A stretch of DNA of 64,000 nucleotides. Origin: Tetranychus cinnabarinus (taxonomy: Eukaryota > Arthropoda > Arachnida > Trombidiformes > Tetranychidae). The DNA lies in NCBI GenBank assembly GCA_022266195.1, contig WHVY01000006.1:2294001-2358000 (forward strand), given 5' to 3'. Position numbers and translations under genes: made by a program. Shown here in pieces: positions 10,225-22,637 of the stretch; position 1 is the stretch's first letter; the number at the start of each line of letters is the position of its first letter. The notes below the pieces were generated by a model. The model worked only from the letters and a program-made list of their open reading frames with translations, ran no database searches and had not been told where the DNA came from.

Positions 10225-13200
10225 ATGACTGACCTTGGTCAAGAAGATCAAAATAAAATTGATGGGGATGAAAATGAACCGTCATCTCCTGTTCCAGCCA
10301 AAGTTCAAAAAATTTCAGAGGACACATTCGATGTTACTCGCCACAATGTTACCCAGATTGTCAAAGGGCTTTTGAAAAAGTCTCATGTCACACGCGTGAA
10401 AAAGTCGGTTAATTTCAAAGGAGTGACTGTTTATTACTTTCCCAGGTCACAGGGTTTTACTTGTGTTCCTAGTCAAGGAGGATCAACTCTAGGCATGGAT
10501 TCTCGTCATTGTTCTATCAAAACTTTTACACTGGATTCTCACGCTGAAGAGAAGAAGCGTGCTCATCGAGATATCCTTTTAAGGCAACGCAAATACGCTA
10601 AAATGCTTCAAAAGCAAAGTTCCGGATCAACGTCTGAATCAGAGGAAGACTCAAATGATGACATAAGTGATATTTCTGATTCAGAATTAGAGATGGATAG
10701 TTGTTACTTTCTTCAACCTGTTCCATTACGTCAACGACGAGCTTTACTCCGAGAATCGGGTGTTCATAAAATAGAAACTATGGAAAAAGAAGAATGTCGT
10801 GATATAAGAGCATCAAGAGAATACTGTGGCTGTGAATGTCAAATTTATTGTGATCCAGAGACTTGTCAATGTAGCTTAGCTGGAATCAAATGTCAAGTTG
10901 ATCGTTTATCCTTCCCCTGTGGTTGTACCCGTGACGGGTGTGGTAATCAAAATGGTAGAGTTGAGTTCAATCCGTTAAGAGTGCGTACTCATTTCATTCA
11001 TACAATCATGAGATTGGAATTGGAAAGAAAGAACGAGCAACAAGTAAGTATAAACAACAATTATATCATGCACTATACACTTTGTCCTCTAATTCAACTC
11101 AAATCGCATTTCTTCTCTCTCTTAATATCCACTCAAAAGACTTATTTTTCTCAATATCTTTTCGTAATAACAATTCAACTTACTCTTTTTACCAACTTTT
11201 CAAATCAAAATAACCAACTTTTTCGACTTTTTTTTACATTTCAAATACCAAATGTTTTTACTATGGGAATTATCAATCCATTCAAACTAATCTTGTTTAT
11301 TATTTTGACTCACAAGGATGCAAAGTTCGCTCATTTATTAACAAACCTCATCACTTGATTTTAGGTCGCTCTAGTCGTTAACTCACTCCCAGTTATCAAA
11401 AAAAACTATTGTTTCTCATAAGTACGCTATTCAACCAAGCCATCATATTTAGACTTAATTATACTACGTCAGCTGGCTTAAAATCGTTGGTTTTTTCTCT
11501 TATTCTTTTTTTATCCAAAGATATATCATCCCTTTATCTCTTTCATTTTTCCCTCTCTTCCCTCTTCAACTTACCTCTACCGCCCTCTCTTTCTTCTTGA
11601 TTTTCCTCTCTTTCTACGTTTTTCTCTCTTTTGCCTATCTTCTGACGCTTCTCTTTCCATTTTATCTTCCCTTATACTCTCATAGCTAGCTCATTATAGC
11701 TGCTGCTGCTGCTTCTCTTACTATCACAATCTTTCCCTTCATAAACATTTCTTTCTCTTTTTTTCTGTCTCTCGCCCTTTTTGTTACTTGTTTTCCCCAT
11801 TTTTAGCCATTTCCTTCCCCTCTTCTGCTTCAACCTAACCTTCATCATTATTTTGCTCATTTTTCCCTCCCTTTTTCCTTTTCCCTCTTTTTCCTTTCCT
11901 CATCAACCATTCTTGTGATTCTCACTCATTCCTCTTTTGCTATTTTACTCTCTCTCACTTGTTCCACTTCTCCCTCTTGCATTTTTCACTCTAACCAAAA
12001 ACACTTCTCCTCCATACTCACCAATCCACTCTGTCTACTTCTCTTTCGCCATTTCCAGCTAAATTCTATTCTATTTTTTCTCTCTTTCTCTTGCTTCTCT
12101 TTCCTTCAGTTTTAACATTAACACAAACAGGCTTTAAGGTCGAAAGAGAAATAGAAAGAGAGTATTGATTTTGGAATATAGGTAGGCTTTCAGCTTGTCT
12201 TTCTTTTCCTTTCTTTTTCTCTTTCTTCATGACCCTAAACTTTCCTCTTCAGCTAAACTTCCAAACGCGGGGAATTGGAAGGATTTTGCTCTCTGCCTAT
12301 CATCATCTTCCTCTTCTTCATCATCTTGATCATCCTTTCTTCATCTTCCCAGCGAAACATCCCTTATTTTACTTGTTTCCTCTTTCTCTTCTTTCTCATC
12401 TTTCCATCAACTTGAGCTTCTCTTTCCATCTTTTCTTCTTTTTCTTGTTGCTGTTGTATCCACACTCCAGCAATACCTTCTTCAACCTCATCTTTTTTCT
12501 CTAGCATTTCGATTTCATTTTGCGCTCTTCTCATCCAACTAACTAACAACATCTCTTTCTCTCTCTCTTCCACCTCCCGCTCATTTTTGTTTACATCCCT
12601 CAACCTCCTCGTCTATCGATTTGAAAAATAAGTCACTGAAATCCCTCTTCCCTTCATCTTTTATTCCCTTTTCATTTTTCTTCCTAGTTTCTGTCTCTCT
12701 CTCTGCCTTCCCTTGAACATTAAACTATCTTGGGCCCTTAATCCATCCAGTCACTTTCGTTGAAACACTATCATCAACATTTTCCTTTGTCCACGATCCA
12801 CCAAAAGATTGATCAGAAGAGAATGTTGAAAATAAATTAAAAAGTTTACTTTGCTTTTTAGGTTTCTACTCACAAAGTTAAAGTCAAAAGTTCTTTCTTT
12901 TTCACATTTCAAATTAAATGTTTCAGCAACAGTCTAGTTGAAATGTTGACGGTAAAGTCAATGTTTATAAAGACGGAAAGTCTGTTGATGAAGATGATGT
13001 TGATAATAATGATAATGAGAGAGACCTATATCAACCTCAATACCATTTGCTCTTCTCATGATTCCCCTTTTTTGCACTAGTGAACCATGTAGCCTCACAA
13101 TCGATCGATGCTTCTTCTGGTCTCTCCTTTACTCACTCAATTCCTCACATCTTATTTCCGTTCTCTCTCTCATCTCACCAAACTCACTTCTCTTCTTTGT

Positions 13201-16200
13201 CTCCTGTTCATCTGAGCACTGAGTTTAATGAATATCGCAAAATGCAATTCGCTAGATTGGATAAAATTCATGAGCCTCAAGTCTCATAGATAACAGTTTG
13301 AAAAGTCCAACACATTCGTTATTTTGGTTCAACTTGCAAAACTTATTGTTAATGTAAAGCAAGATAAATAGGATGAAAAAAAGAAAGAGGACAACTGCAC
13401 TTTACTTTCTTTCTCTTTCCCCTTTATCCTTCTTTTCCATTCTACATTCAGTCTCTTTTTTGTTTCTTCATTCCCGTTTCAAAACTCGTTTTCAGCTCAA
13501 TTTTCTCTTCGAACTAATACGGTCAAGTCTTTAAAAATCGATTTGAACCATCGATTTGCACCTTTCAGATGGTAAAAGGAAAAAAGAAAGAAAGAAACAG
13601 CAAAATTGAGAGAAACGTAAAAGAAAGAAATTCTGGTTCTCTCTTTCCTAATTATCTTCCATCTCTTTCTTTTCCCTCTTTCTTTCTGCCTTTTCTTTTG
13701 CCTCATTTTTCCAACTACTCACTGCTCACTTTAACTTGCCGAACCGCTTTCTTGCTGCCTTTAAACATGTTGCAAGTCGTCAAACGACATTGAATCAAGA
13801 GAACTCAAGTTTACCTTGTTTTTTAGCTACTTTTTCATGTTGAAAAAAACGTCTTGTTTTCAGTTTCTGTGGCAACACAATCAACAAACCTTGGCTAACG
13901 AAACAAACGTTATTAACAATTACAAATGAAATAATTCATAAATCCAATTTATTAGAAATATCAACTTTAGGTTTCATTTCAGTTTATATCAATTTCATAT
14001 TTTCATAATTTAGGTCCTAACCTGGTTGCACTGAATCATTCATTCATCATCTTGTCCTCGTTCTTGAACCTTTTTTTCTGATCAACTCGCCATGTCTTTT
14101 GACATTTTTTTCATCCACTATACTTTTGTATCTCTGCATTATTTCATTGCTCATTGGTAAATTGTTGTTAATTATGATTAAGTCGATGAAAATGAATCCA
14201 AATGTTAATGTTTACTGATTGCTATACAAAGCGCCATCTACTTTATTTAGCATTTATTTGCTTTTTTCATTATAAATGATTGAATTATAATAGAAAATTG
14301 AAATTGTTTCAAGTTAATTTTTGTTTCTATTAATTTCAATATTTACACTTGACGAAATTGAACATTTCAATTATTGTATATCCTATCAGATTGTTCAATT
14401 GTGTTGAGTCTTTATTCTTACTTTTCAAGCTTTCTTTCTTGGCTTCTCGCTCTTGAATTTTTCCTATCAAAGGTTGAACTGGTGTATTAACCTCGACTAA
14501 GCTTAAATAGGACGCTGTGTTTTGGTGAACGATTTCACTACTTAATGAATTATCATTATTTCAACTTTAAGTCCAACATTTTCTGAGTCTGTTTTCAATT
14601 ACTTTTACCTGTTTAACAGACGTCATTTGTACCTTTACTCGATATCATTTTTCTTACCATGAATGATAATTCATTTTACTATGGTTTCTCACTTTAACCC
14701 AAACTACATAAATAACCAATTTTCATTTTTACATTTCAAATTGTTGGTTATCCGATTCTTAAGTCAACTTTGCACACTTGGTTCAAGATGATAATTTCCC
14801 GTTATCTATTATCTTTGAAAAAATATTGAACTGAATCGATATTATCACTTATAAAAATAGATACTTAATTGGAAAGAGCAGTTTTATGTTAACAATTTAA
14901 CTCTCAACTTATTCCTAACTTACCTAATGGTTAACTGTCAAAGCAACCATTATTTTCAATTAACTAATTCTATATTTTGCATCGTTAGTTTATCCAATGC
15001 TGTCCTTGAGTTGCTTCATATTGACAAAAATATATAATCTACACTAATTAAAAAATCTCAATATTCCTCTATTCATAATCAATGTTGAAGCTTATTTATT
15101 TATAATTCTTTCTTTTTATTTTTTTCCAATTTATCAGAGAAATGATGAAATGAGTGGTCAATCTTCAAGTGATTCTACGGACTCTGGCCCCAACCTTGCT
15201 TTCTCAAACTGTTCCAATACATCAACTAGCCACTACTTAGCAAATAATCACGGCTTCAATAGTGGCGACAATAACTGTTGTAACAATGGTTCTCACTGTG
15301 TTTTAACTAATAATGGTGGTAACATTAACAATGGTGGTCCTTGTTCCAGTCTCAGTGTTGGAAATCAATCTTTTATCGACTCTCTTGTTGGTGGTGCTTT
15401 AAACTCTAGTTGTTCATCTTTAGATAATCATTCGTCCCTTAACCCCTTAGGTTCAAATTGTAATGATATACCTGGATCCACGCTCAACAGTAATCTAACC
15501 TGTCCCACAATCACCAACGACTGTCTCGATATCTATAGTTCCTTTAGTCCTGAAGATAGTTCTTATTCAGAAAATTCTGACTGTACCAGTGAGGATTATG
15601 ATTCAGACCTTATCAATGACAACAATGAAAGTAGCAGTAATAATTGTAATAATATTGGCAGATCAAACTCTGCACTTTCTAGCTGCTCGGAAGTCAATGG
15701 TAACAATGGTTCAACCAACATTCACAACTCGACGCAACAAGCAATTAACTCTAACTTAAATGAGCAAGGGCAAGCATCTGGCTCTAAATCGCACTGGAAT
15801 CAAGATCATAATCAAAGTTCTTCATTTCCAAATATCAATGAATCCTCAGGGTTTGAGTCAAATGGAATTTATGGATCTGTTAATAACTCAAATAATACCC
15901 ATGGTCTTTTAATGGGTAACAACTGTGATTCAAGCGCTAATAATCATAATATTGTTAGTTTAGGATCTAATCAAGCAATTAACCATTCGAATTCAAGTCC
16001 AATTCTGAGGCAATCAAACAATCACATCTCAAATGTTTCTTCATCCTCATGCTACTCGGTTACATCTCATCACCAACATCATCAGCACCAGCCACATCAT
16101 AATGGTCATCCTCATCAACACCTTCATAATCAGCAACATCACCACCATAACCATCACCATCAGCAACACCACCATCATCACCATCAGCTTCTGCAGGAAC

Positions 16201-16847
16201 ATCCACAGCAACAACAACATCCGCATCACCATCCTCACCACCATCACTCGTATAGCTACCAAGATATTTACTCAAGTGACTACTTAACAACAAGCTCTTC
16301 TACTTGTGGATCTTCTGGGAGTTGCCACACCAATGCCAACAATGACTTAAATCCAATGACAAATTGTTCAACTGATCAATCGAATCATGCTAACTTCCAA
16401 ATAGATGATTATTCTTCACATTATACCGATCTTAGTCAGTCTATTGCATCCTCAAAGTGTGCTGAGTCATTTAGTGGCATCCTTGGGTCAGGTAGCATTA
16501 GTAAAGATGTGCGATTTATAACACCGGTTTCCATGGTATCTGATTCATCAACAAGTAATTTAAAATCAGATCCTGATCAAGATTTGAATGGTGATAACCA
16601 CCTATCATCATCGAACTCATCATCAAAAGACTCTGTAATCTCAGCCAATGGAGCTGGTTGCTTAGTATCTTTTGAATTGGACGAATCTTCATCCAGTGCT
16701 CATTCAACACTATCATCTTCTCAGGATTCACCTTCTCTAGAAAATTCAGATAAATCAGATTCTCAAGATAATCAATCATCAGACGATATAATTGAAAATT
16801 TTGGAGAAATCATCAAGAAAACAATGGTTGAAACAGTTACAGCATGA
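10225..16847 (+). CDS. Axud1: Cysteine/serine-rich nuclear protein (CSRNP/AXUD1) transcription factor
   Basis: Two coding exons, 10225-11043 and 15138-16847, join in phase 0 (donor CAACAA/GTAAGT, acceptor TTATCAG) to give 842 residues; Drosophila Axud1 is of similar size. Exon 1 carries the family's conserved block: VNFKGVTVYYFPRSQGFTCV at about residues 66-85, SQGGSTLGM, YFLQPVPLRQRRALLRESG, then the Cys-rich domain (about 200-242: CGCECQIYCDPETCQCS and CQVDRLSFPCGC), ending with FNPLRVRTHFIHTIM. CSRNPs are nuclear DNA-binding factors (binding AGAGTG in vertebrates) tied to cell survival, growth control and, in Drosophila, JNK-linked apoptosis. Exon 2 is low-complexity: Asn/Ser-rich, a His/Gln tract at about 583-645, then Ser/Asp-rich. 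An extra exon inside the 4.1-kb intron cannot be excluded. The short ACAGCATGA end is clear. Confidence 0.93.
11480..12720 (+). repeat. Polypyrimidine-rich tract in the CSRNP intron
   Basis: For about 1.2 kb the plus strand is dominated by C and T, with many CTCTTTCT, TTCCTTCC and TTTCTC runs. It is not a pure microsatellite. A weaker patch of the same bias occurs at 13380-13720. Open frames here are Leu/Ser/Phe-rich (plus) or Lys/Glu/Arg-rich (minus) and are products of base composition, not genes. The rest of the intron (12720-15137) is ordinary AT-rich sequence. Confidence 0.7.
16065..16260 (+). repeat. His/Gln-coding CAY/CAR repeat in CSRNP exon 2
   Basis: An imperfect trinucleotide array of CAT, CAC and CAA codons encodes dozens of His with interspersed Gln, Pro and Asn. 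The codons are mixed, so selection on the protein rather than recent slippage may maintain the tract. His-rich tracts are common in nuclear proteins and can promote localisation to nuclear speckles; that role is not shown here. The opposite strand has long open frames of no significance. Confidence 0.8.
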
Positions 16848-18470
16848 AGACAAATCTCTCTTTTTCAATAGCAAAGATATCTAAATCAAGACGGGAACCT
16901 ACAAAGTCTTGTGCCATTTTGAGTATCAATAAAGTAGCCTGGGATTAAATCGACTTCCACAACTGAAAAGGCTTAATCTCGTTGACTGAAAGATTGAAAA
17001 GGAGCCCAGATTGTCACCTGAGATGACATAAATAAACTGGACCCTGGAAACTTATATACAAGCTGAGGAACCTCCATCAATTGAATTTTTTATTCTTGAC
17101 TCTTGATTTGGCATTTTTTGCTAAGAATTAATCATTTGTATCCGAATGGTTATTCGTATATTGATATACATATATACATACAAACCCTTTATATATATTA
17201 ACCTCTATTAATTTAATTGCTGTTGAAATTAATTTTTCTGTTTCGTTCTTTTTTTGCATTAGATGTTCCCCACTTATTCATCCTTTCTCATCATCATGAT
17301 TATGAACATGTTTATATAAATATAACTTGTTTCAATTTTTCCAATAGAACACAAATAATGACAAATTAACATTTCTTCCATTTCTTTATCCTCGTATAAA
17401 TATGCCCAAATAAGTTGATGGTCATGATGATGTATGAGATGATTAAGGCGACTCAAAAATTAATGTAAAGAGTCTAAATCAAATCAAATTCATCCTAATC
17501 CTTCTCATTATCGTTACTTTTTTCTTAAATTTGGTGCAAGGTTAGCAATTATTATTAACAAAAGTTAATTAGCCAAACTGAAAAGAGATAACTTTAAATA
17601 TTTATATTTAAATAAAATTTAATTGACTCGCAATTGAGCTACTTTTGCAAAAAAAGGACTCGCTCAAAAGATGTGATTCAAAATGCAACTAAAAGCAAGA
17701 AAAAAGTAAAACAAAATTTAGCAAAAAAACTCATGAAATTGTTGTTAAATTGATCATTTTTGGCTCATTCAAATCCTCTGTAAAACTTTGAAACAAAACA
17801 AAATGCCACTGAAAACAGCACAGAAAACAAAAAACGAAAACTCAAAAATAACTAATCACACTTAAAATGAATGCATCATGATCATCGGCCGCATCCATTG
17901 ACTATACATATATACATAAAAATATATATAAATATACATATATATATATATTGAACCCTTTACTCTTATCCCAATGCTAATCATTTTTACATTTCATTTT
18001 TAAATGATATTCCAAATAAAAAGACAAAATCAGGTTGATTTTGATGAGCAACTATTAAACTTATATAAATATAACCAAATTTGATTTAACTTTTTTTTCT
18101 CGCTCTCATGAAATAAAAACAAATTTCAATGCAAACTGATTAACTCTCATTTAAAATTGATTTCTCGGGTATCGTCAAAGTTACTGTTAATCAACAGGAT
18201 TGAAACCGTGATTATCTTCAATCTTACCTTTTCTCATTTTCAACCAACTAAATTTTTTTCTTCTTATCATTTTCGTTCTAGGTTGATATTATTCCTAACC
18301 TTATAGGTTCTTGAATCTACCAAGAAGCAATTTTCATGGGAAGAGGAAAAAACAAGGAGAATAACAATTCCTATGGAAGATTCTGCGCCATTCTGAGTTT
18401 CTATTTGTTCGATAATCCTTAACCTGATGTTAAAGGCTTTTTACAGGCAGCAAAATAAAAATATGAGGAC
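16848..18470 (+). other. Probable long 3' UTR and downstream region of the CSRNP gene
   Basis: AT-rich, without coding-like frames. AATAAA-type signals occur near 17611 and 18111. TATA/ACATAT dinucleotide-like stretches lie at 17160-17195 and 17910-17950. AT-rich UTRs are typical for immediate-early-type transcripts; the true polyadenylation site cannot be fixed from sequence. Confidence 0.4.
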
Positions 18471-18542
18471 GATAAATGAAAGTAAAGGCAAAAGCAAAGG
18501 AAGGCAAAGGCAGGGAAGAAAAAAGAAGAAGGAGAAGACGAA

Positions 18543-18594
18543 ATGATGATGATGATGATGATGATGATAGTGATGGTGATGGTGATGATGATGA
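18543..18594 (+). repeat. (GAT)n microsatellite
   Basis: Tandem ATG/GAT triplets with a few GGT interruptions. A second, shorter GAT cluster lies at 18778-18805. They sit in a purine-rich stretch (18470-18840) and make spurious Met- or Asp-runs in translation. Confidence 0.85.
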
Positions 18595-18849
18595 GAAAAG
18601 AGAGACTCTATGGCAAAAGGTTATTCCTTTCGTTCAAGTCTTTCCATTCAGATTCAATGGAAAAATTTTGCTCCTTCTTTTTCCTTCTTTTTTGCTTTTT
18701 CTTCAATCCCATGATCGAGATGAAAAACTATGCTGGAATGGGTTTTAGATGTGATGAGAACGTTGAATTACATTGAATGATGATGATGATGTTGATGATG
18801 ATTATTATATAGAATTGAGAAGAAGAAGAGAGAAGAAAAATTATAGAGA

Positions 18850-20816
18850 TAATAAAGGTTTGGGTATTTCTTGAGCAAAGTTTGGGCATTTTATTCCTTA
18901 TTTTGAATTTATTTTTAGGGATACAAATTATTGTTACAATTGAGGAGTTAATCAAGACAAATCCAAGCATCTCTGACTATTTAATCAAAATAACTGTTCA
19001 ATTTAAATATCTATAACCGCAATTGATACACATCGATGTATTTTTTAATTCAGTCTTTTTCAGATGCAATTGTTGATCAGGATTAATGAAAATTTCCCAT
19101 TTGTTTCACACTTCAAAGCAACACTTTTTCCCATTTCCATTGTTGCTTTTGCTTTATTTTTGTCTGTTTATTGTAATTTTCAGTGAATTTGATTGATTAC
19201 TTTGATATTTTCAATTAAATTTGCATTAATCACTCGATACCAACACTCTTAACATTAGTTATTGATTCCAACATTTCAATGGGTAATCTTTTAGCTCTTT
19301 CCAATAATTGCCTCAAAATAATTTACTTTTGTCAAATTTTTTTCAATTCTCATTTCTTTTCATTTGGACTAATCGAAATAATTTCTTAATTTTATTAATT
19401 TATTACCCTATTTTCATTAACTTTAAACAATATATTTCAAGATCGAAACATTTGAAATTAGTTTCTGACCATTTAGATTTACCAGATTAAAGGTCATTCA
19501 ATCTATTGATTTTTTGGTGAACTGTTGACTGGTTTAAGTGTCTTTGACATTTAATGGTACAAGTAATATATCATATCGTTCAAAAACTGGAGTTTATATC
19601 CAACAATTATGTTATAACACAAATTGGCTAATTGTGATTGTGATTGACTCGATTATAGTCAAGCTGTTTTAGTAACTTAAGTGAAACTGAAAATAGATTT
19701 AAATATCTGCAACATGCGCAAAATTACAATAACATTGTTATTGAAAAACAGTTTCAATCATTGAGAACGAGAAAACATGTTAATCATTAACATTGAAATT
19801 TCAATTTGAAAAGAACCGGTTATTTATGTATCCATGACGATGGAAACTTTCAATGTTGACTAATTTTAATTTTAAGTCAACAATTATAAAATTTACCAAA
19901 TTAACAATTTGATTTGTGTTTACCAGACTCTTGGACAGCTTTAATTTAATGTTAATTGTTGTGATTTAAGACATAATAGATCCTTCTGTTAATCTTATTC
20001 TTGCTCTTGTTTACCATTCAAAACAGTACAGAGGAATAGCTCACAACTTGGATTATTGATTAGTAAATCAGTTTCTAAACGCGTTTCTTTCCTTCATTCA
20101 TCCTTATAACGAGCCTTTTAAGACAAAGTGACCACCAAATTGACCATTTTCTGGTATATTTAATCTATGGCTTCAATCTTGGTTAAAGAGCAAAGCAATT
20201 GTCCTTAGCTCTTGGTCTTGGTGTTGATTATGGAGGAATTATCGTGAATTGTATTGAAATTCATTGGATGTTTTACCTATTAAACTAATTGCAACCTTGA
20301 TTATTGAAATTATTGTATCAAATAGATATACATAAGTTTAATTAAGTCACAGATTCTAATTACTAAGTGGCATGAATCTTGATTTTTGTTGTGAGCAAAA
20401 TAAAAATTGTCTAATCATCAATTGATCCAGTCTTACTAGCAATTTATTACAAACGTAGTAACCAATTCAGTCTTGCTCCCAATAATATCAGTGAGAAATA
20501 AATGTAAAAAAATGAGATCAGCTTTGATTTTGAATTGTTTAGGCCACCATTTATCAGCCCTCAATGACTTGTTAATTTTCTGATTAACTTACCATCATAA
20601 TCATCTCAGGCTTACTTGTCGTCAACATCAAGTATGGCTAGATGTTCAAGCGTTTCGCTTAATTGTAGTCCATCTTTTGTATTTTATAACCAATCAATTG
20701 AATCAAATAAAGTGAAATTTACGATTTGTTAAAACAACAATCAAATCAGTGATTTTTTTAATACGGAAACAAACTGTTTTTTAGTGTCTCTGCCTCTAGT
20801 TTTGTGCCAATGCAAC
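18850..20816. other. Intergenic sequence, no gene seen
   Basis: AT-rich sequence with many short ATTGTTAA-like words but no coding frame that I can support. It should contain the promoter of the gene starting at 20817. Confidence 0.4.
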
Positions 20817-22637
20817 ATGTCCATTAATTGGAGTCAGCTGATAACTCTTTTAATATTTTCAAGTAAGTTTACCTTTAAAAGGTTATTATTAATTTGTGCT
20901 AATTTACTTTAAATGATCAACAGATTACATTCACCATATTCAAAGTTCATCAGTTTGTGCCAAGCTTCAGCAATGTCAATCAGAAACAATACCAATGATT
21001 TCCCAGCAATCCAATTTTGGAGATCCTAAATGGCCTTTGACATATACTTGCCGGTAACTATAACTTAATTTGTTGTGGAATTAATTTGTTAAATTAATAA
21101 TATTTTCATTGGTTAGCAATTTGAGAGACAATCTTGACTGTTTGTTGAGTTTAAGTCCTTATTGTGATCGACGAGATTCATTAACATCCCAAACAACTTG
21201 GACTCTGGTTTATAAATCAAAGATTTACTTGGACCAAAAGTGTGATAGAGAGTCAGGTAAGACAATTTTAATTTTTAAATTATATTAATTTGAGGTTTGC
21301 TGGTTGATACAGTTACCAGTATTTATTCAGTGACAATTTTCAATACAATAGCTTTCACCTTATGATACCAACAACCCTCACGGAAGTTGAATATTTAATT
21401 ATTGTTGCTATTATAGTGAAATTTTTACTTTGGTATTGTATCAATTACAATAATGACTGTTTGTTCATTTTTTAGGAATCATGGATTCACCTTGCTATCG
21501 AAGTAATGAAGTGAAAAAATGTGAAAACCTTAACCCATCACCAGGCTCGATAAACCAATACAATTGCTGGTAAGAATTCAGAATTCAAGAATTAAGCTTC
21601 AGTCAAAATTTTGAACTAATGTTTTTGTACTTCTACAGGCGTTACAATAGATTTCGTGATTGTGTACATTCATCTATCAGAACAACTTGTACACCACAGG
21701 AACAAAATCTGGTTAACCAGTATTTGGTGGATCGATCCAAAAACATGTCTTGGTTGTGCGTCAACATGACAACACAACCCTCATCTCAATCAAACGAATC
21801 AGATGAAAGTAAGTAAATTAAAAGCCTGATTACGAATAAAACTAATACCTTTTCTTTCACCCGATTGCTAAGTAATCGTCGGCACAAATAGGAAAGTATC
21901 AAATGAACCATTGGATAAAGAAAGATTGTCTTCATCTTCGGCAAGCACCAATGACAGAGATATGACTGTTAGCGGTCAGTTTATCGGCTATCCAACAGTT
22001 GTTGGTCCACCTGTAATAAATGGGGAACCTTTTCCAGGACCAGCTCCTTATCCACCCAATGATGGACTGCATGGTGGTTTAGCTCCAGACAGGATCCCAA
22101 TTGGTGGCCGTTATCCATATCCTGGGTCCTCAGGAACTGGGTTATACCCTGGTTATGGTAGTCAACCATATGATAGTGTAAGGCCAAATTATCCAACTGG
22201 TTCGATGTCGGTTGAAATTTGTCTTGAACGATCTCGCTATTTAGCTCAACACTGCGAAAATGCTCTACTTCAAAGTCAACGGATTGCTCACCATTACCGA
22301 ACGCCATCTGAGGTTCAAAGAGTAATTTGCTGGTAAAAAACATTTCTCCTTTACTCATCAAGCTTCATACATTCAATTGTTTTTACTAATGTTAACTAAT
22401 CTTTATTGCAGTGGATTGTTTTATTACAGAGATTGTATGTATCAAGTTTTGAATCATGTTTGTCCTGGAAGTGACCCATTGATGTTTAGTATGGTTTTAC
22501 CGTTTACTGTTAACCAACAATTGGCAACCTGCAGAAGCTATACCAGAGGACAATGTAGCAATGGAATCAATCACAAATCATCTTTTTTAACCATTTTATT
22601 ATCAATTTTCACGTTTTCATGGATTTATTCATTTTGA
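20817..22637 (+). CDS. Secreted cysteine-rich protein with probable GPI anchor, unknown family
   Basis: Seven exons: 20817-20862, 20924-21053, 21117-21256, 21476-21569, 21639-21808, 21873-22332 and 22412-22637. They sum to 1266 nt, 421 residues plus stop, with consistent phases. It begins with a hydrophobic signal peptide (WSQLITLLIFS). The ectodomain has repeated Cys-spaced units: YNCWRYNRFRDC in exon 5 is echoed by VICCGLFYYRDC across exons 6-7, and exons 2-4 hold a similar Cys pattern. A Gly/Pro/Tyr-rich linker (about residues 210-300) separates the two parts. The C-terminus is Asn/Gly/Ser-rich, then a hydrophobic tail (FLTILLSIFTFSWIYSF) with no cytoplasmic residues, typical of GPI-anchor signals. 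Likely a cell-surface protein; ligand and family unknown. Confidence 0.8.

Noticed and set aside
11409..12603. Several open frames rich in Leu/Ser/Phe (plus) or Lys/Glu (minus)
   Set aside because: They follow from the pyrimidine bias of the CSRNP intron; no domains, no splice context.
16033..16293. Overlapping Met/Val/Ile-rich frames on both strands of the His/Gln repeat
   Set aside because: They are other-frame readings of the CAY repeat within the CSRNP exon.
18476..18776. Open frame with Asp or Met runs
   Set aside because: Produced by the GAT microsatellite and purine-rich flanks.
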